Below are positions 42,121 through 50,418 of a DNA stretch of 64,000 nt, piece by piece. The first letter of the stretch is position 1; the number at the start of each line of letters is the position of its first letter. Location of the stretch: positions 105,522 to 169,521 of the forward strand of contig NZ_JBMGQR010000002.1 of NCBI RefSeq assembly GCF_049059935.1. Direction: 5' to 3'. Source of the DNA: JAURVT01 sp049059935. GTDB lineage: Bacteria; Actinomycetota; Actinomycetes; Propionibacteriales; Nocardioidaceae. The notes beneath the pieces were generated by a model. That model saw only the letters and a list, made by a program, of their open reading frames with translations, was not told the origin of the DNA and did no database searches. The position numbers and the translations under genes were made by a program.

Positions 42121-43071
42121 GTGTGTCGAGTCCTCGCCTACGTCGGCCCCGAGCTCCCGCTGGGGAGCCTGCTCCTCGAGCCCGGGAACAGCCTGATCAA
42201 CCAGACCCTGGATCCCGAGCGTCACCCGCTGCTGCAGCTCGCGGGCTGGGGGTTCGGTGCCTGGAGCGAGCACCTGCTGGAGCCCGACACACCACTGATC
42301 TACCGGCGACCGACCGCAGCGTTCTACGACGACAACGTGCAGCGGATCATCCCGAGCCTGCGGGCCAACACCCTGCTCGCGCACGTGAGAGCGGCGGACT
42401 ACGACGCGGCCGCCGTCGTGACGGACGAGAACTGCCACCCGTTCTCCTACCAGGGGACGCCCTGGATCATCGCCCAGAACGGCGACGTGCCGAGCTGGAG
42501 GGTCCTGCAGCGCGAGCTGCTGCCCCACTGCGCGGACCGGTACCTCGAGCAGATGCGGGGCACGACCGACACCGAGTTCGTCTACGTCCTGCTGCTGTCG
42601 CTGCTCGACGGCGACAGCGACGACGACGTCCAGCGCGCGTTCGAGACCTTGCTCGGGCTCATCGTCGGCGCGATGGAGAAGCTCGACCTCGTGGCACTCA
42701 CCAAGCTGAAGATCGCCCTGGTCGCCCCCCACCGGATCATCGGCGTCAACGTCGGCTCGGGGCACCACGGCGAGACCGCTCCGGAGGGCGACTGGAGGGA
42801 GCTGCTGACGTCCGGACCGGGCACCGACGACTACGCGCTCGGCATGCTCCTGGAGCCGATGTACATGCTCACCGGCCGCGACTTCGAGAACTACGAGACG
42901 TCCTACGACGTCGACGTGTGCGACGTCGACGAGGCCACGTCCGTCATCTTCGCCTCCGAGCCCCTGACCGAGAACACCGAGGACTGGTGGGAGCTGGAGT
43001 TCGGCCACATCGTGTTCCTCGAGCGGACGGACTCCGGGATCACGAGGAGGGTCGCCCGGCTCGACGTGTAG
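42121..43071 (+). CDS. Class II glutamine amidotransferase (YafJ-like)
   Basis: Ntn hydrolase of 316 residues. Translation begins MCRVLAYVG, placing the catalytic Cys at position 2, as required after Met removal. Other family motifs are HVRAADYDAAAVVTDENCHPFSY (substrate-binding Arg region) and WIIAQNGDVPSW (oxyanion Asn/Gly/Asp). A TAGGGT box (42108-42113) is 7 nt before GTG 42121, supporting this start. The amide donor is presumably glutamine; acceptor unknown. A hairpin follows the stop. Confidence 0.87.
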   Translation: MCRVLAYVGPELPLGSLLLEPGNSLINQTLDPERHPLLQLAGWGFGAWSEHLLEPDTPLIYRRPTAAFYDDNVQRIIPSLRANTLLAHVRAADYDAAAVVTDENCHPFSYQGTPWIIAQNGDVPSWRVLQRELLPHCADRYLEQMRGTTDTEFVYVLLLSLLDGDSDDDVQRAFETLLGLIVGAMEKLDLVALTKLKIALVAPHRIIGVNVGSGHHGETAPEGDWRELLTSGPGTDDYALGMLLEPMYMLTGRDFENYETSYDVDVCDVDEATSVIFASEPLTENTEDWWELEFGHIVFLERTDSGITRRVARLDV

Positions 43072-43072
43072 T

Positions 43073-43091
43073 CGGGCCGACGGCCGGCCCG
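43073..43091 (+). terminator. Short hairpin terminator
   Basis: CGGGCCG-ACGGC-CGGCCCG, a perfect 7-bp stem directly after the amidotransferase stop codon. Confidence 0.55.
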
Positions 43092-43149
43092 TCGCTCGCG
43101 AACCAGCCAGGCGGATCAGCAGGCGGTCCGGCGAGGCGCCGCGGGGCGA

Positions 43150-43159
43150 TTGTGGACAA
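43150..43159. other. Single DnaA-box-like sequence
   Basis: TTGTGGACAA, which on the minus strand reads TTGTCCACAA, matches the actinobacterial DnaA box TTGTCCACA. It is one isolated copy, 90 bp upstream of the HNH gene, so it is not an origin; DnaA regulation or chance are the alternatives. Confidence 0.35.
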
Positions 43160-43212
43160 CCCGCAGCGTTCGGTCCGTCGAGCGGCGTTCGGGCCGCTCC
43201 ACGTCCACACCG

Positions 43213-43242
43213 TTGCGAACGTGTGTTCGACTGTCGTAAAAT
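43213..43242 (+). promoter_or_regulatory. Promoter with LexA (SOS) box
   Basis: A -35 TTGCGA (43213-43218) and a -10 TAAAAT (43237-43242) with an 18-bp spacer are followed 6 nt later by the ATG. Between them lies CGAAC-GTGT-GTTCG (43216-43229), a perfect match to the Gram-positive/actinobacterial LexA box GAAC-N4-GTTC. LexA bound here would occlude the promoter, so the HNH gene should be induced by DNA damage. Confidence 0.8.
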
Positions 43243-43248
43243 GAGTCC

Positions 43249-44565
43249 ATGACGGTCACCGCTCTCCCGCTCACCGAGCACCCCGCGTTCGCGGTGCTCG
43301 CGGCGGTCGAGATCGCCCTCGATGGAGGCGACCTGTCGGTGTTCGACGGGCTGTCCGCAGAGGATGCGACGCAGGTCGCGGCCCGGTGGGCGCGGGTGCA
43401 GGCTCGGGTGTCGGCGCACGCGGTGGCCGCGACGCGGGCCGTCCACCACTCGGGTGCGGCTCAGAAGGCCGGTGCGACGTCAACCGGGTCGCTGATGGCC
43501 GGCCAGTTCGGTGGCGACCGCCACGCGGCCGCGCGTGACGTGCATCTGGGCGATGACCTCGAGAAGGCCAGGACCACCGAGAACGCCCTCGCGAAGGGTC
43601 GGGTGACCAAGGACCAGGCTGCCCTGATCGCCAGGACCGTCGCAGGGCTCCCCGAACAGCTGCCTGAGGTCACGAGGGTCCGGTGCGAGCGGGCGCTGAT
43701 CGAGGACGCACAGACCCTGACGATGCCCGACCTGCGACGCCGGGCCGACCGGATCACCGACGTCTTCAAGCCGGCCGACCAGGTCGACGTCGACGAGGGC
43801 CAGCTCGTGCGCGACCGCGAACGCGACGCGTACGCCCGGTCGGAGTTCTGGATGCAGGACCAGGCCGACGGCACCTGGGTCGGCCGCTTCCGCCTCCCCG
43901 AAGCCCAGGCCGGGTTCCTCAAGCACGCCCTCGACCGGTTCACCGCACCCCGCCGCCGCCACCTCGACCACGGGCAGGCCGCCGAGGACCTCACCTACTC
44001 CCAGCGCCAAGGCCGGGCGTTCACCTCACTGGTCGAGCACCTGCCCACCGACGGGCTCCCCGACGCCGGCGGCAGTGGACTCGTCGTGACCGTGAACGTC
44101 GACCTGGACACGCTGGCCACCGGCACCGGCGTCGGCACCACCTCGACCGGCCAGCGCATGTCCGCCGGCGAGGTCCGCCGGGCCGCCTGCCGGGCCGGGA
44201 TCATTCCCCAGGTCCTCGGCGGAGCGTCCCTGCCCCTCGACCTGGGCCGCACCCAGAGATTGTTCAACCGGGCCCAGCGGTTGGCCCTGGCCCACCGCGA
44301 CGGCGGCTGTGCGTTCCCCGACTGCGACCGCCCACCGTCCTGGACCGAGGCCCACCACGCACGCGAACCCTGGTCCCACGGCGGCAGCACGGATCTGGAC
44401 GACGGCGTCCTGCTCTGCCCGTTCCACCACCGCACCGTCCACGACGACGGATGGACCATCACCTTCGACACCGACGACAGACGGCCGGCGTTCGTCCCAC
44501 CCGCGCGCCTCGATCCGTACCGGAGACCGAGGACGAACACCCGATACCGACCCAAGCGGGACTGA
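43249..44565 (+). CDS. HNH endonuclease, DUF222 (13E12 repeat) family, SOS-regulated
   Basis: Protein of 438 residues. A DUF222 region (about 20-330; SVFDGLSAEDATQVAARWARVQARV, RRADRITDVFKPADQVD, GFLKHALDRFTAPR) precedes a C-terminal HNH nuclease motif (354-403): CAFPDCDRPP, then EAHHAREPWSHGG and LCPFHHRTVHDDGW. The paired Cys and the His/Asn-like residues are intact. Such genes are multicopy in actinobacteria and linked to mobile elements (REP13E12 in mycobacteria). The SOS box in the promoter fits earlier knowledge that mycobacterial 13E12 genes are LexA-controlled. Target specificity is unknown. Confidence 0.88.
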   Translation: MTVTALPLTEHPAFAVLAAVEIALDGGDLSVFDGLSAEDATQVAARWARVQARVSAHAVAATRAVHHSGAAQKAGATSTGSLMAGQFGGDRHAAARDVHLGDDLEKARTTENALAKGRVTKDQAALIARTVAGLPEQLPEVTRVRCERALIEDAQTLTMPDLRRRADRITDVFKPADQVDVDEGQLVRDRERDAYARSEFWMQDQADGTWVGRFRLPEAQAGFLKHALDRFTAPRRRHLDHGQAAEDLTYSQRQGRAFTSLVEHLPTDGLPDAGGSGLVVTVNVDLDTLATGTGVGTTSTGQRMSAGEVRRAACRAGIIPQVLGGASLPLDLGRTQRLFNRAQRLALAHRDGGCAFPDCDRPPSWTEAHHAREPWSHGGSTDLDDGVLLCPFHHRTVHDDGWTITFDTDDRRPAFVPPARLDPYRRPRTNTRYRPKRD

Positions 44566-44605
44566 GCAGCCCGCAGACCGATGACACGCGCGTGCGGCAG
44601 GCGCT

Positions 44606-44636
44606 ACCTTGCTGTGCACCTGATGGATGTATCAGG
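44606..44636 (+). promoter_or_regulatory. Promoter and palindrome at the sigma-factor operon
   Basis: A TACCTT -10-like box (44606-44611) is followed by the perfect palindrome CCTGAT-GGATGT-ATCAGG (44619-44636), which spans the putative ATG at 44627. It could be an operator or an RNA hairpin limiting translation of the sigma factor. Confidence 0.4.
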
Positions 44637-45283
44637 CGGACCTCGGGACAGTCCTTCCTCGTATGACCAGGATGCCGACGTCGATGCCCGAGCCAGCCAC
44701 GCGAGTCCCACCGTCCGACGAGCCCGACCTGTGGTCGTCGGCCGCCGCCGACTTCACCGCGTGGCGCGACGGCGAGCCGGCGGCGCTCGACCGGCTGGTC
44801 CGCGCGCTGACGCCGGTGCTGTGGCACGTCGTGCGGGCCGCGGGACTGGAGGAGGCGCGGGCCGAGGACGTCGTGCAGTCGACCTGGATGACGCTGGTGC
44901 GCCGGGGCGACAGCGTCAGCGACCCCCGCGCCGTCGGGTCGTGGCTCACCACGACGGCCAGGCGTGAGGCGTGGCGGGTCGCGAAGGCCGAGGGCAGGGC
45001 GCGCCCGGTGGAGGACGACGAGCTCGCGCGCCGCGTCCCCGACGCCAGGTCCGCCGAGTCCGACGCGCTCGAGGCCGACGAGCACGACCGTCTGTGGCGC
45101 TGCGTGCACCGGCTGTCCGAGCGCTGCGTCCGGCTGATCCGGGTGGTCGCGTTCGACCAGCGTCCCGACTACGCGGGTCTCGCCGAGGTGCTGCAGATGC
45201 CCGTCGGCAGCATCGGGCCCACCCGTCGTCGCTGCCTGGACAAGCTGCGGGCCGAGCTCGCCGCGGACGGGGTCGGTGCGTGA
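44627..45283 (+). CDS. Sigma-70 family (ECF-like) sigma factor of the protease operon
   Basis: Protein of 218 residues. Region sigma-2 is about residues 45-120 (LDRLVRALTPVLWHVVRAAGLEEARAEDVVQSTWMTLVRR, SWLTTTARREAWRVAK). Region sigma-4 is about 150-210 (LWRCVHRLSERCVRLIRVVAF, YAGLAEVLQMPVGSIGPTRRRCLDKLRAEL). Between them is an acidic linker. The start is uncertain (ATG 44627, 44663 or later). It heads a tight operon with a small protein, a subtilase and a TPR-CHAT protease, and by analogy probably transcribes that operon. The partner promoters elsewhere are unknown. Confidence 0.88.
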   Translation: MYQADLGTVLPRMTRMPTSMPEPATRVPPSDEPDLWSSAAADFTAWRDGEPAALDRLVRALTPVLWHVVRAAGLEEARAEDVVQSTWMTLVRRGDSVSDPRAVGSWLTTTARREAWRVAKAEGRARPVEDDELARRVPDARSAESDALEADEHDRLWRCVHRLSERCVRLIRVVAFDQRPDYAGLAEVLQMPVGSIGPTRRRCLDKLRAELAADGVGA

Positions 45284-45726
45284 TGGACGACGACGAGCTG
45301 CTGCGCGAGGTCGCCGACCTCTGGCGCCGGCGCGACCCCGTCCCCGACGGCCTCGCCGAGCGGGTGCTGGTCGAGATCGCGCTGGACGACCTCGACGCCG
45401 AGCACGAGCTCCTGGTGCTCGTCGAGGACCAGCAGACGGCCGTCCGGGGAGACGGCCCCCGCTCCACCTACGCCTTCGACGGCACCGAGACGCACCTGCT
45501 CCTGCGCATCGCCGACGTCGACGGAGGCCGTCGCGTCGACGGGTGGGTCGCTCCGGCGATGCCCATGACCGCCCGGCTGCGGCAGGCCGGCACCACCTAC
45601 GAGGCCGTGGTCGACGAGCGCGGCCGCTTCGAGCTCCCCCGCGTGACCCCCGGCCCCAGCCGGCTCTGGCTCACGCCCACCGGCGGCGACGGGCCGCTGC
45701 TCGCCACCCCCTCCTTCGCGATCTGA
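45283..45726 (+). CDS. Small protein between sigma factor and S8 protease (candidate anti-sigma/regulatory partner)
   Basis: Protein of 147 residues, not recognised. The N-terminal 45 residues (DELLREVADLWRRRDPVPDGLAERVLVEIALDDLDAE) are helical, like the N-termini of actinobacterial anti-sigma factors. The C-terminal half looks like a carboxypeptidase-regulatory-type beta sandwich (VDGWVAPAMPMTARLRQAG, VVDERGRFELPRVTPGPSRLWLTP). No zinc-binding HxxxCxxC and no membrane helix are present. The ATG overlaps the sigma stop (TGATG), so it is translated with it, as expected for a sigma regulator; anti-sigma function is inferred. Confidence 0.6.
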   Translation: MDDDELLREVADLWRRRDPVPDGLAERVLVEIALDDLDAEHELLVLVEDQQTAVRGDGPRSTYAFDGTETHLLLRIADVDGGRRVDGWVAPAMPMTARLRQAGTTYEAVVDERGRFELPRVTPGPSRLWLTPTGGDGPLLATPSFAI

Positions 45727-45736
45727 GGACCCACCG

Positions 45737-47380
45737 ATGGCCAACGACAAGCCCGCCCCCGTCACCCAGCCCCGTCGCGAGGCCCTGCTGGCCCGCGAGC
45801 CCGACCTCCCCACCCGCGAGGTCCTCGACTCGATCGGCGGGCGCCTGCTCGACCCGTCGACCTCGGTCGTCGTCGAGGGGGTGGAGCCCCGTCCCACCGC
45901 CTACGTCGGCGCGACGCTGGTGCTCTCGACGCTGGTCGACGAGGCAGCGACGATCGCCCTGCTCGAGCGGGCCGCCAAGGGCCTGTCCTGGACGGTCGCC
46001 CCCGACCCCACCTTCACCGCGGCGCGGGTGCCCGAGCCCGAGCGGACACGGAGCCGGCTCCGGCGCGCCGAACGACTGCCGTGGGCCACGGGCGAGCTCG
46101 GGGTGCAGCGCCTGGTCATCACCGCCGTGCCCGGCGGGGTGGCGACGGTGCCCGATGCGTGGGTGCTGCTGCAGCGGGCCCGCGCCCTCGCCGGACGGGA
46201 GGCGCTGCGCGGCGTCGGCCTCGACCACGTGGTGCAGTCGGGGGCGTTCCAACCGGCGCCGTACCACGGCTCCCACCCGTACCACGGGTCGCACGGCGAG
46301 GGCACCGAGAGCTACGCCCGGGCCGGCAGCGGCGGCCTGCAGCCCGTCGCCTACGTGGGCCCGCAGCCCGTCCGGCAGCCCGACCCCGTGCCGGGCCGCC
46401 GCGTCGTCGTCGGGCTGCTCGACACCGGGTGCGGCGCGCACGACTGGCTGGGCGGGGACGTCGTCGACCGCGCCGTGCAGTCGGCCGGCGAGACCATCGG
46501 GTACGACGACCCGCTCACCGCACCCGAGGACCACGGCGACCTGATGGGCCCGCTCGACGGTGCGCTCGACGAGCTGTCGGGGCACGGCACCTTCATCGCC
46601 GGCCTCGTCCACCAGCAGTGCCCGGACGCCCAGCTGCTCGCCTGGCGGATCGTCACCTCGGAGGGCGCGATCCGCGAGAGCGACCTGCTCCTCGCCCTCA
46701 CGCGCATCACGACGATGGTGTCGCTGGCCTACGACGACCAGCCGGGCGGCCACCTGCTCGACGTGCTGAGCCTGTCGATGGGCTACTACCACGAGACCCC
46801 CGCCGACGACGCCCTCGTCGACCAGACGTTCTCCGAGCTGCTCGGGGTGCTCGGCGCCTGCGGCACCGTCGTGGTCTGCTCGGCCGGCAACGACGCGACC
46901 GACCGACCGGTCTTCCCCGCGGCGTTCGGCCCGTGGGTCGGCGGCACGTCGCCGATCCCGCCCATCCCGGGCGTGGTGCCCCCGGTGTCGGTGGGCGCCC
47001 TCAACCCCAACGGCACGGTCGCCCTGTTCAGCAATACCGGACCGTGGGTGCAGACCTACGTCAAGGGCGCCGCGGTGATGAGCACGGTCCCGACGACGTT
47101 CCAGGGCGGGTTCCTCCCCGCCGCGGCCACGCAGGCGCACGGGCTGCGACGCGAGGCGATCGACCCCGACGACTTCAGCTCGGGGTTCGCGGTCTGGAGC
47201 GGTACCTCGTTCGCCGCTCCCCTGCTCGCCGGTCGCCTCGCCCGGCAGCTGTGCGACGACCTCGCGACGCCGGAGAAGACGCCGTCGGCCGACGCCGCGG
47301 TGGCCCGGGCGGAGAAGGCCACCGCCGCGGTCCTCGAACGCACGAGCAAGGAGATGACGGTCGCGACCGTGCCGGCCTGA
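45737..47380 (+). CDS. S8 (subtilisin-like) serine protease, cytoplasmic
   Basis: Protein of 547 residues. The catalytic triad is complete: Asp229 (VVVGLLDTGCGAH), His283 (LSGHGTFIAG) and Ser491 (WSGTSFAAP), with oxyanion Asn385 (CSAGND). Residues 1-220 form an N-terminal extension without a recognisable signal peptide or I9 inhibitor. It contains the repeat PYHGSHPYHGSHG (175-187), probably a flexible linker. The absence of a signal peptide suggests it acts in the cytoplasm, or is exported by an unusual route. It lies 10 bp after the small gene and 6 bp before the TPR-CHAT gene, so the two proteases are co-expressed. Confidence 0.93.
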   Translation: MANDKPAPVTQPRREALLAREPDLPTREVLDSIGGRLLDPSTSVVVEGVEPRPTAYVGATLVLSTLVDEAATIALLERAAKGLSWTVAPDPTFTAARVPEPERTRSRLRRAERLPWATGELGVQRLVITAVPGGVATVPDAWVLLQRARALAGREALRGVGLDHVVQSGAFQPAPYHGSHPYHGSHGEGTESYARAGSGGLQPVAYVGPQPVRQPDPVPGRRVVVGLLDTGCGAHDWLGGDVVDRAVQSAGETIGYDDPLTAPEDHGDLMGPLDGALDELSGHGTFIAGLVHQQCPDAQLLAWRIVTSEGAIRESDLLLALTRITTMVSLAYDDQPGGHLLDVLSLSMGYYHETPADDALVDQTFSELLGVLGACGTVVVCSAGNDATDRPVFPAAFGPWVGGTSPIPPIPGVVPPVSVGALNPNGTVALFSNTGPWVQTYVKGAAVMSTVPTTFQGGFLPAAATQAHGLRREAIDPDDFSSGFAVWSGTSFAAPLLAGRLARQLCDDLATPEKTPSADAAVARAEKATAAVLERTSKEMTVATVPA

Positions 47381-47386
47381 CCGTCC

Positions 47387-49834
47387 GTGCTCACCGCCGA
47401 CGAGCTGCACCGGCGCGGACGTGCCGCGACCAACGCCGGCCGCCTGGCCGCCGCCCGCCGCTACCTCGACACCGCGCTGTCCCGCGTCGACCCCGGTGAC
47501 GAGGACGTGCGGGCCCGGGTGGAGGTCACGCTGGCGCACCTCGAGACCGAGGCGGGCAGCTTCGAGGCGGCCCTGGCCGTCTGCGAGCGGGCCGGCGCCC
47601 GGACCGGCCTCTCGGCCTCGACCACCGCCCTGGTGCACGGGCAGCTCGGCATGATCCACATGCGCGCGGGAGACGGTGACCGGGCGCTGGAGCACCTCGC
47701 CCGGGCCGCCGACGGGCTCGCGGCCGACCCGCACCAGCTCGGCGTGGTGCTGCTCAACCGCGGCAACGTGCACCTGATGCGGGGCGAGTCGGCGCGCGCC
47801 GTCGTCGACCTCGGGGGTGCCGCCGCCGCGTTCGACCTGGCGGGCGACGCGATCTTCCGGGCGCGCGCCCAGCACAACGAGGGGTACGCCAGCCTGCTCG
47901 CCGGCGACCTCGTCACCGCGCTGCGGCTGATGGACGCCGCGCGTCCCGTGCTGGCCCCGCTCTCGCCGGTGTCCAGGGCCGTCGGTGAGCAGGACCGGGC
48001 CGAGGTGCTCACGGCCGCCGGCATGGTGCGGGAGGCCGACGAGGCGCTGACGCGGGCCGCGCGGGCGTTCGGGTCGCGGCGCGCCCGCCAGCACCAGGGC
48101 GAGGCCGAGCTCGCGCTCGCCCGGCTGCTCGTCCGCGACGACCCACGCCGCGCCCGGCTCGTGGCCCGTCGGGCCGCGCGGCGCCTGGCCGGGCTCGGCA
48201 GCACCGGCTGGGCGCTGCGGGCCGAGGCCGTCGCCACCACCGCGGAGGTGGTCGCCGGGGGCCACGGGCCGGGACTGCTCGCGAGGGCCGAGGCCCTCGC
48301 CGACGACCTCTCCGCGCACGGGCTGAGGCCCGACGCCGAGGTGCTCGGTCTGCAGGCCGCCCGGGCGGCCCTGGCCGGAGGGGACCTGGACGGTGCGCGG
48401 TCGCGGGTCGACCGCGTCCGGGCCGGCGCGCGCACCCCGTTGCCCACCCGGCTGCTCGCCCGCGAGGTGCGGGCCGAGGTGGCGACGGCCGCGGGGCGTC
48501 CTGCCGACGCCCGCCGGCACCTGCGTGCGGGGTTGCGTGACCTGGGCGCCTGGCAGGCGACGTTCGGCGGGCTCGACCTGCAGACGTCGGTCGTCGGGCA
48601 CGGACGTCGGCTCGCCCAGCACGGGTTGCGGCTCGCCGTCGCCGACGGGCGTCCGGACGTCGTCCTGGAGTGGTCCGAGCGGGCCCGCTCGCTCGCGACC
48701 CGCGTGGCGCCGCTGCGTCCACCGGCCGACCTCGACGGGGCCGCCGACCTGGCGACGCTGCGGGCGTCCCGACGGTCCGGGGTCGCGCTGACCGACGAGG
48801 CGGCGCTCGTCGACCGCATCCGGGGCCGGGCCTGGGCCGACCCCGGCTCGGGGCAGGTCGACGAGCCGCTCGGCCTGGACGAGGTGCGGGCCGTGCTCGG
48901 GGACGCCGACGGCACGCTCGTCGTGCACGTCGTGGTCGACGACGCGGTGCACGCGCTCGTCGTCACCGCGACCCGCGACCGGGTCGTGCACCTGGGCGAC
49001 GCCGGGCCCGTCCACCGGTTGCTCGAGGGGCTCCGGGCCGACCTCGACGTCGTCGCGGCGCACGCCACCGGTCCGCTCGCCGCCGTCGTGGCCGCGTCGC
49101 TCGACGAGCGGCTGGCCGCGCTGGCCGAGCGGCTCGTCTCCCCCGTCGCCGACCTGCTCGCCGACGGACCCGTCGTCCTGACGCCGTCGGGCGCGCTGGC
49201 CGGGGTGCCGTGGTCGATGCTGCCGGGGCTGGTCGGCCGGACGTCGACGGTGGCCGGCTCGGCGTCGGTCTTCGTCCGGCAGCACCGCACCGCTCGCCCG
49301 CCACGGTCCGCCGCGTTCGTGGGCGGGCCGCACGTGCCCCGTGCCGCCGAGGAGGTCACGGCGGCCGCGCGGGCCTGGCCCGGCGCCGCGGTGGTGCTCG
49401 GCGACGACGCGACGGCCGCGCGCACCGGGGCCCTGGCCACCACCGCGGACGTGCTGCACGTGGCCGCCCACGGGCGGCACTCGTCGGACCACCCGCTGTT
49501 CTCGGGTCTCGAGCTCGCCGACGGGCCGTGGTTCGGTCACGACGTCGACCGGTTGCCGGCCGTGCCCGACGTGGTGGTGCTGTCGGCGTGCGAGGTCGGC
49601 CGCTCCACCGTCCGCTGGGGCGAGGAGCTCGTGGGCATGACGGCCGCGTGGCTGCACGCTGGTGCCCGGTGCGTCGTCGCCTCCCCCGCCGAGGTCGCCG
49701 ACGACGTCGCGTGCGAGGTCCTGGGTTCGATGCACGCGTCGATGGCCCGGGGCACCACGCCCGCCGCGGCGCTGGCGGCCGCGTCCGCGCGGGTGGGCGG
49801 CACCTCCTTCCAGTGCTTCGGCTCCGGCTGGTGA
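47387..49834 (+). CDS. TPR-CHAT caspase-like protease
   Basis: Protein of 815 residues. Residues 1-420 are TPR-like helical repeats (for example AATNAGRLAAARRYLDTALSRVDPGDEDVRARVEVTLAHLE, with further units about every 35-40 residues). Residues 500-815 are a CHAT domain. The catalytic dyad is His695 (VLHVAAHGRHSSDHPLFSGLEL) and Cys735 (VVLSACEVGRS). CHAT proteases are clan-CD, caspase-related enzymes; TPR-CHAT proteins in type III-E CRISPR and gasdermin loci are triggered proteases. It has no signal peptide. The GTG start lies 6 bp after the S8 gene. Its substrate and trigger are unknown; the adjacent subtilase is an obvious candidate. Confidence 0.9.
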   Translation: MLTADELHRRGRAATNAGRLAAARRYLDTALSRVDPGDEDVRARVEVTLAHLETEAGSFEAALAVCERAGARTGLSASTTALVHGQLGMIHMRAGDGDRALEHLARAADGLAADPHQLGVVLLNRGNVHLMRGESARAVVDLGGAAAAFDLAGDAIFRARAQHNEGYASLLAGDLVTALRLMDAARPVLAPLSPVSRAVGEQDRAEVLTAAGMVREADEALTRAARAFGSRRARQHQGEAELALARLLVRDDPRRARLVARRAARRLAGLGSTGWALRAEAVATTAEVVAGGHGPGLLARAEALADDLSAHGLRPDAEVLGLQAARAALAGGDLDGARSRVDRVRAGARTPLPTRLLAREVRAEVATAAGRPADARRHLRAGLRDLGAWQATFGGLDLQTSVVGHGRRLAQHGLRLAVADGRPDVVLEWSERARSLATRVAPLRPPADLDGAADLATLRASRRSGVALTDEAALVDRIRGRAWADPGSGQVDEPLGLDEVRAVLGDADGTLVVHVVVDDAVHALVVTATRDRVVHLGDAGPVHRLLEGLRADLDVVAAHATGPLAAVVAASLDERLAALAERLVSPVADLLADGPVVLTPSGALAGVPWSMLPGLVGRTSTVAGSASVFVRQHRTARPPRSAAFVGGPHVPRAAEEVTAAARAWPGAAVVLGDDATAARTGALATTADVLHVAAHGRHSSDHPLFSGLELADGPWFGHDVDRLPAVPDVVVLSACEVGRSTVRWGEELVGMTAAWLHAGARCVVASPAEVADDVACEVLGSMHASMARGTTPAAALAAASARVGGTSFQCFGSGW

Positions 49835-49854
49835 GCGCTTGGCATGATGGGGCG

Positions 49855-50418
49855 ATGGCGACTCCCACCCCGACGACCGCCCTGGTCGTGGTCGACGTCC
49901 AGAACGACTTCTGCGAGGGCGGCTCGCTGGCTGTGACCGGCGGCGCCGACGTCGCCCGTCGCGTGGCCGAGCTGGTCGCGTCCGGCCGCTACGCCACCGT
50001 CGTCGCCACCCGCGACCACCACGTCGACCCCGGCTCGCACTTCAGCGACGAGCCCGACTTCGTCGACTCCTGGCCACCCCACTGCGTCGTCGGCACCCCG
50101 GGCGCCGACCTCCACGAGCCGCTGCGCGACGACCTCTTCCAGGCCGTGTTCCGCAAGGGCGAGTACGAGGCCGCCTACTCCGGGTTCGAGGGCGTGGACG
50201 CCGACGGCACCGAGCTGGCGCTGTGGCTCACCGCGCACGGGGTCGAGGCGGTCGACGTCTGCGGGATCGCCACCGACTACTGCGTGCGCGCCACCGCGCT
50301 CGACGCCGCCCGCCACGGCTTCGCGACCCGGGTGCTCCTCGACCTCACCGCCGCCGTCTCCGCCGACAACGTCCCCGCCACGCGCGCCGACCTCGACGCC
50401 GCGGGCGTCAGCCTCTGA
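49855..50418 (+). CDS. pncA: Nicotinamidase/pyrazinamidase-type isochorismatase-fold hydrolase
   Basis: Protein of 187 residues. Motifs: TALVVVDVQNDFCEGGSLAV (catalytic Asp), ATRDHHVDPGSHFS (metal-binding Asp/His), FRKGEYEAAYSGFEG (catalytic Lys) and VCGIATDYCVRATALDAARHGF (catalytic Cys). It deamidates nicotinamide to nicotinate, which pncB then uses. A CATGAT -10-like box 6 nt before the ATG suggests leaderless transcription, separate from the CHAT operon. Confidence 0.95.
   Translation: MATPTPTTALVVVDVQNDFCEGGSLAVTGGADVARRVAELVASGRYATVVATRDHHVDPGSHFSDEPDFVDSWPPHCVVGTPGADLHEPLRDDLFQAVFRKGEYEAAYSGFEGVDADGTELALWLTAHGVEAVDVCGIATDYCVRATALDAARHGFATRVLLDLTAAVSADNVPATRADLDAAGVSL

Noticed and set aside
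43150..43159. Replication origin at the DnaA-box-like sequence
   Set aside because: Only one box is present and no dnaA, dnaN or AT-rich unwinding region is nearby.
45671..49735. Minus-strand open frame of over 1350 codons opposite the S8 and CHAT genes
   Set aside because: The plus-strand proteins have intact catalytic motifs; the antisense translation is Arg/Gly/His-rich without motifs.
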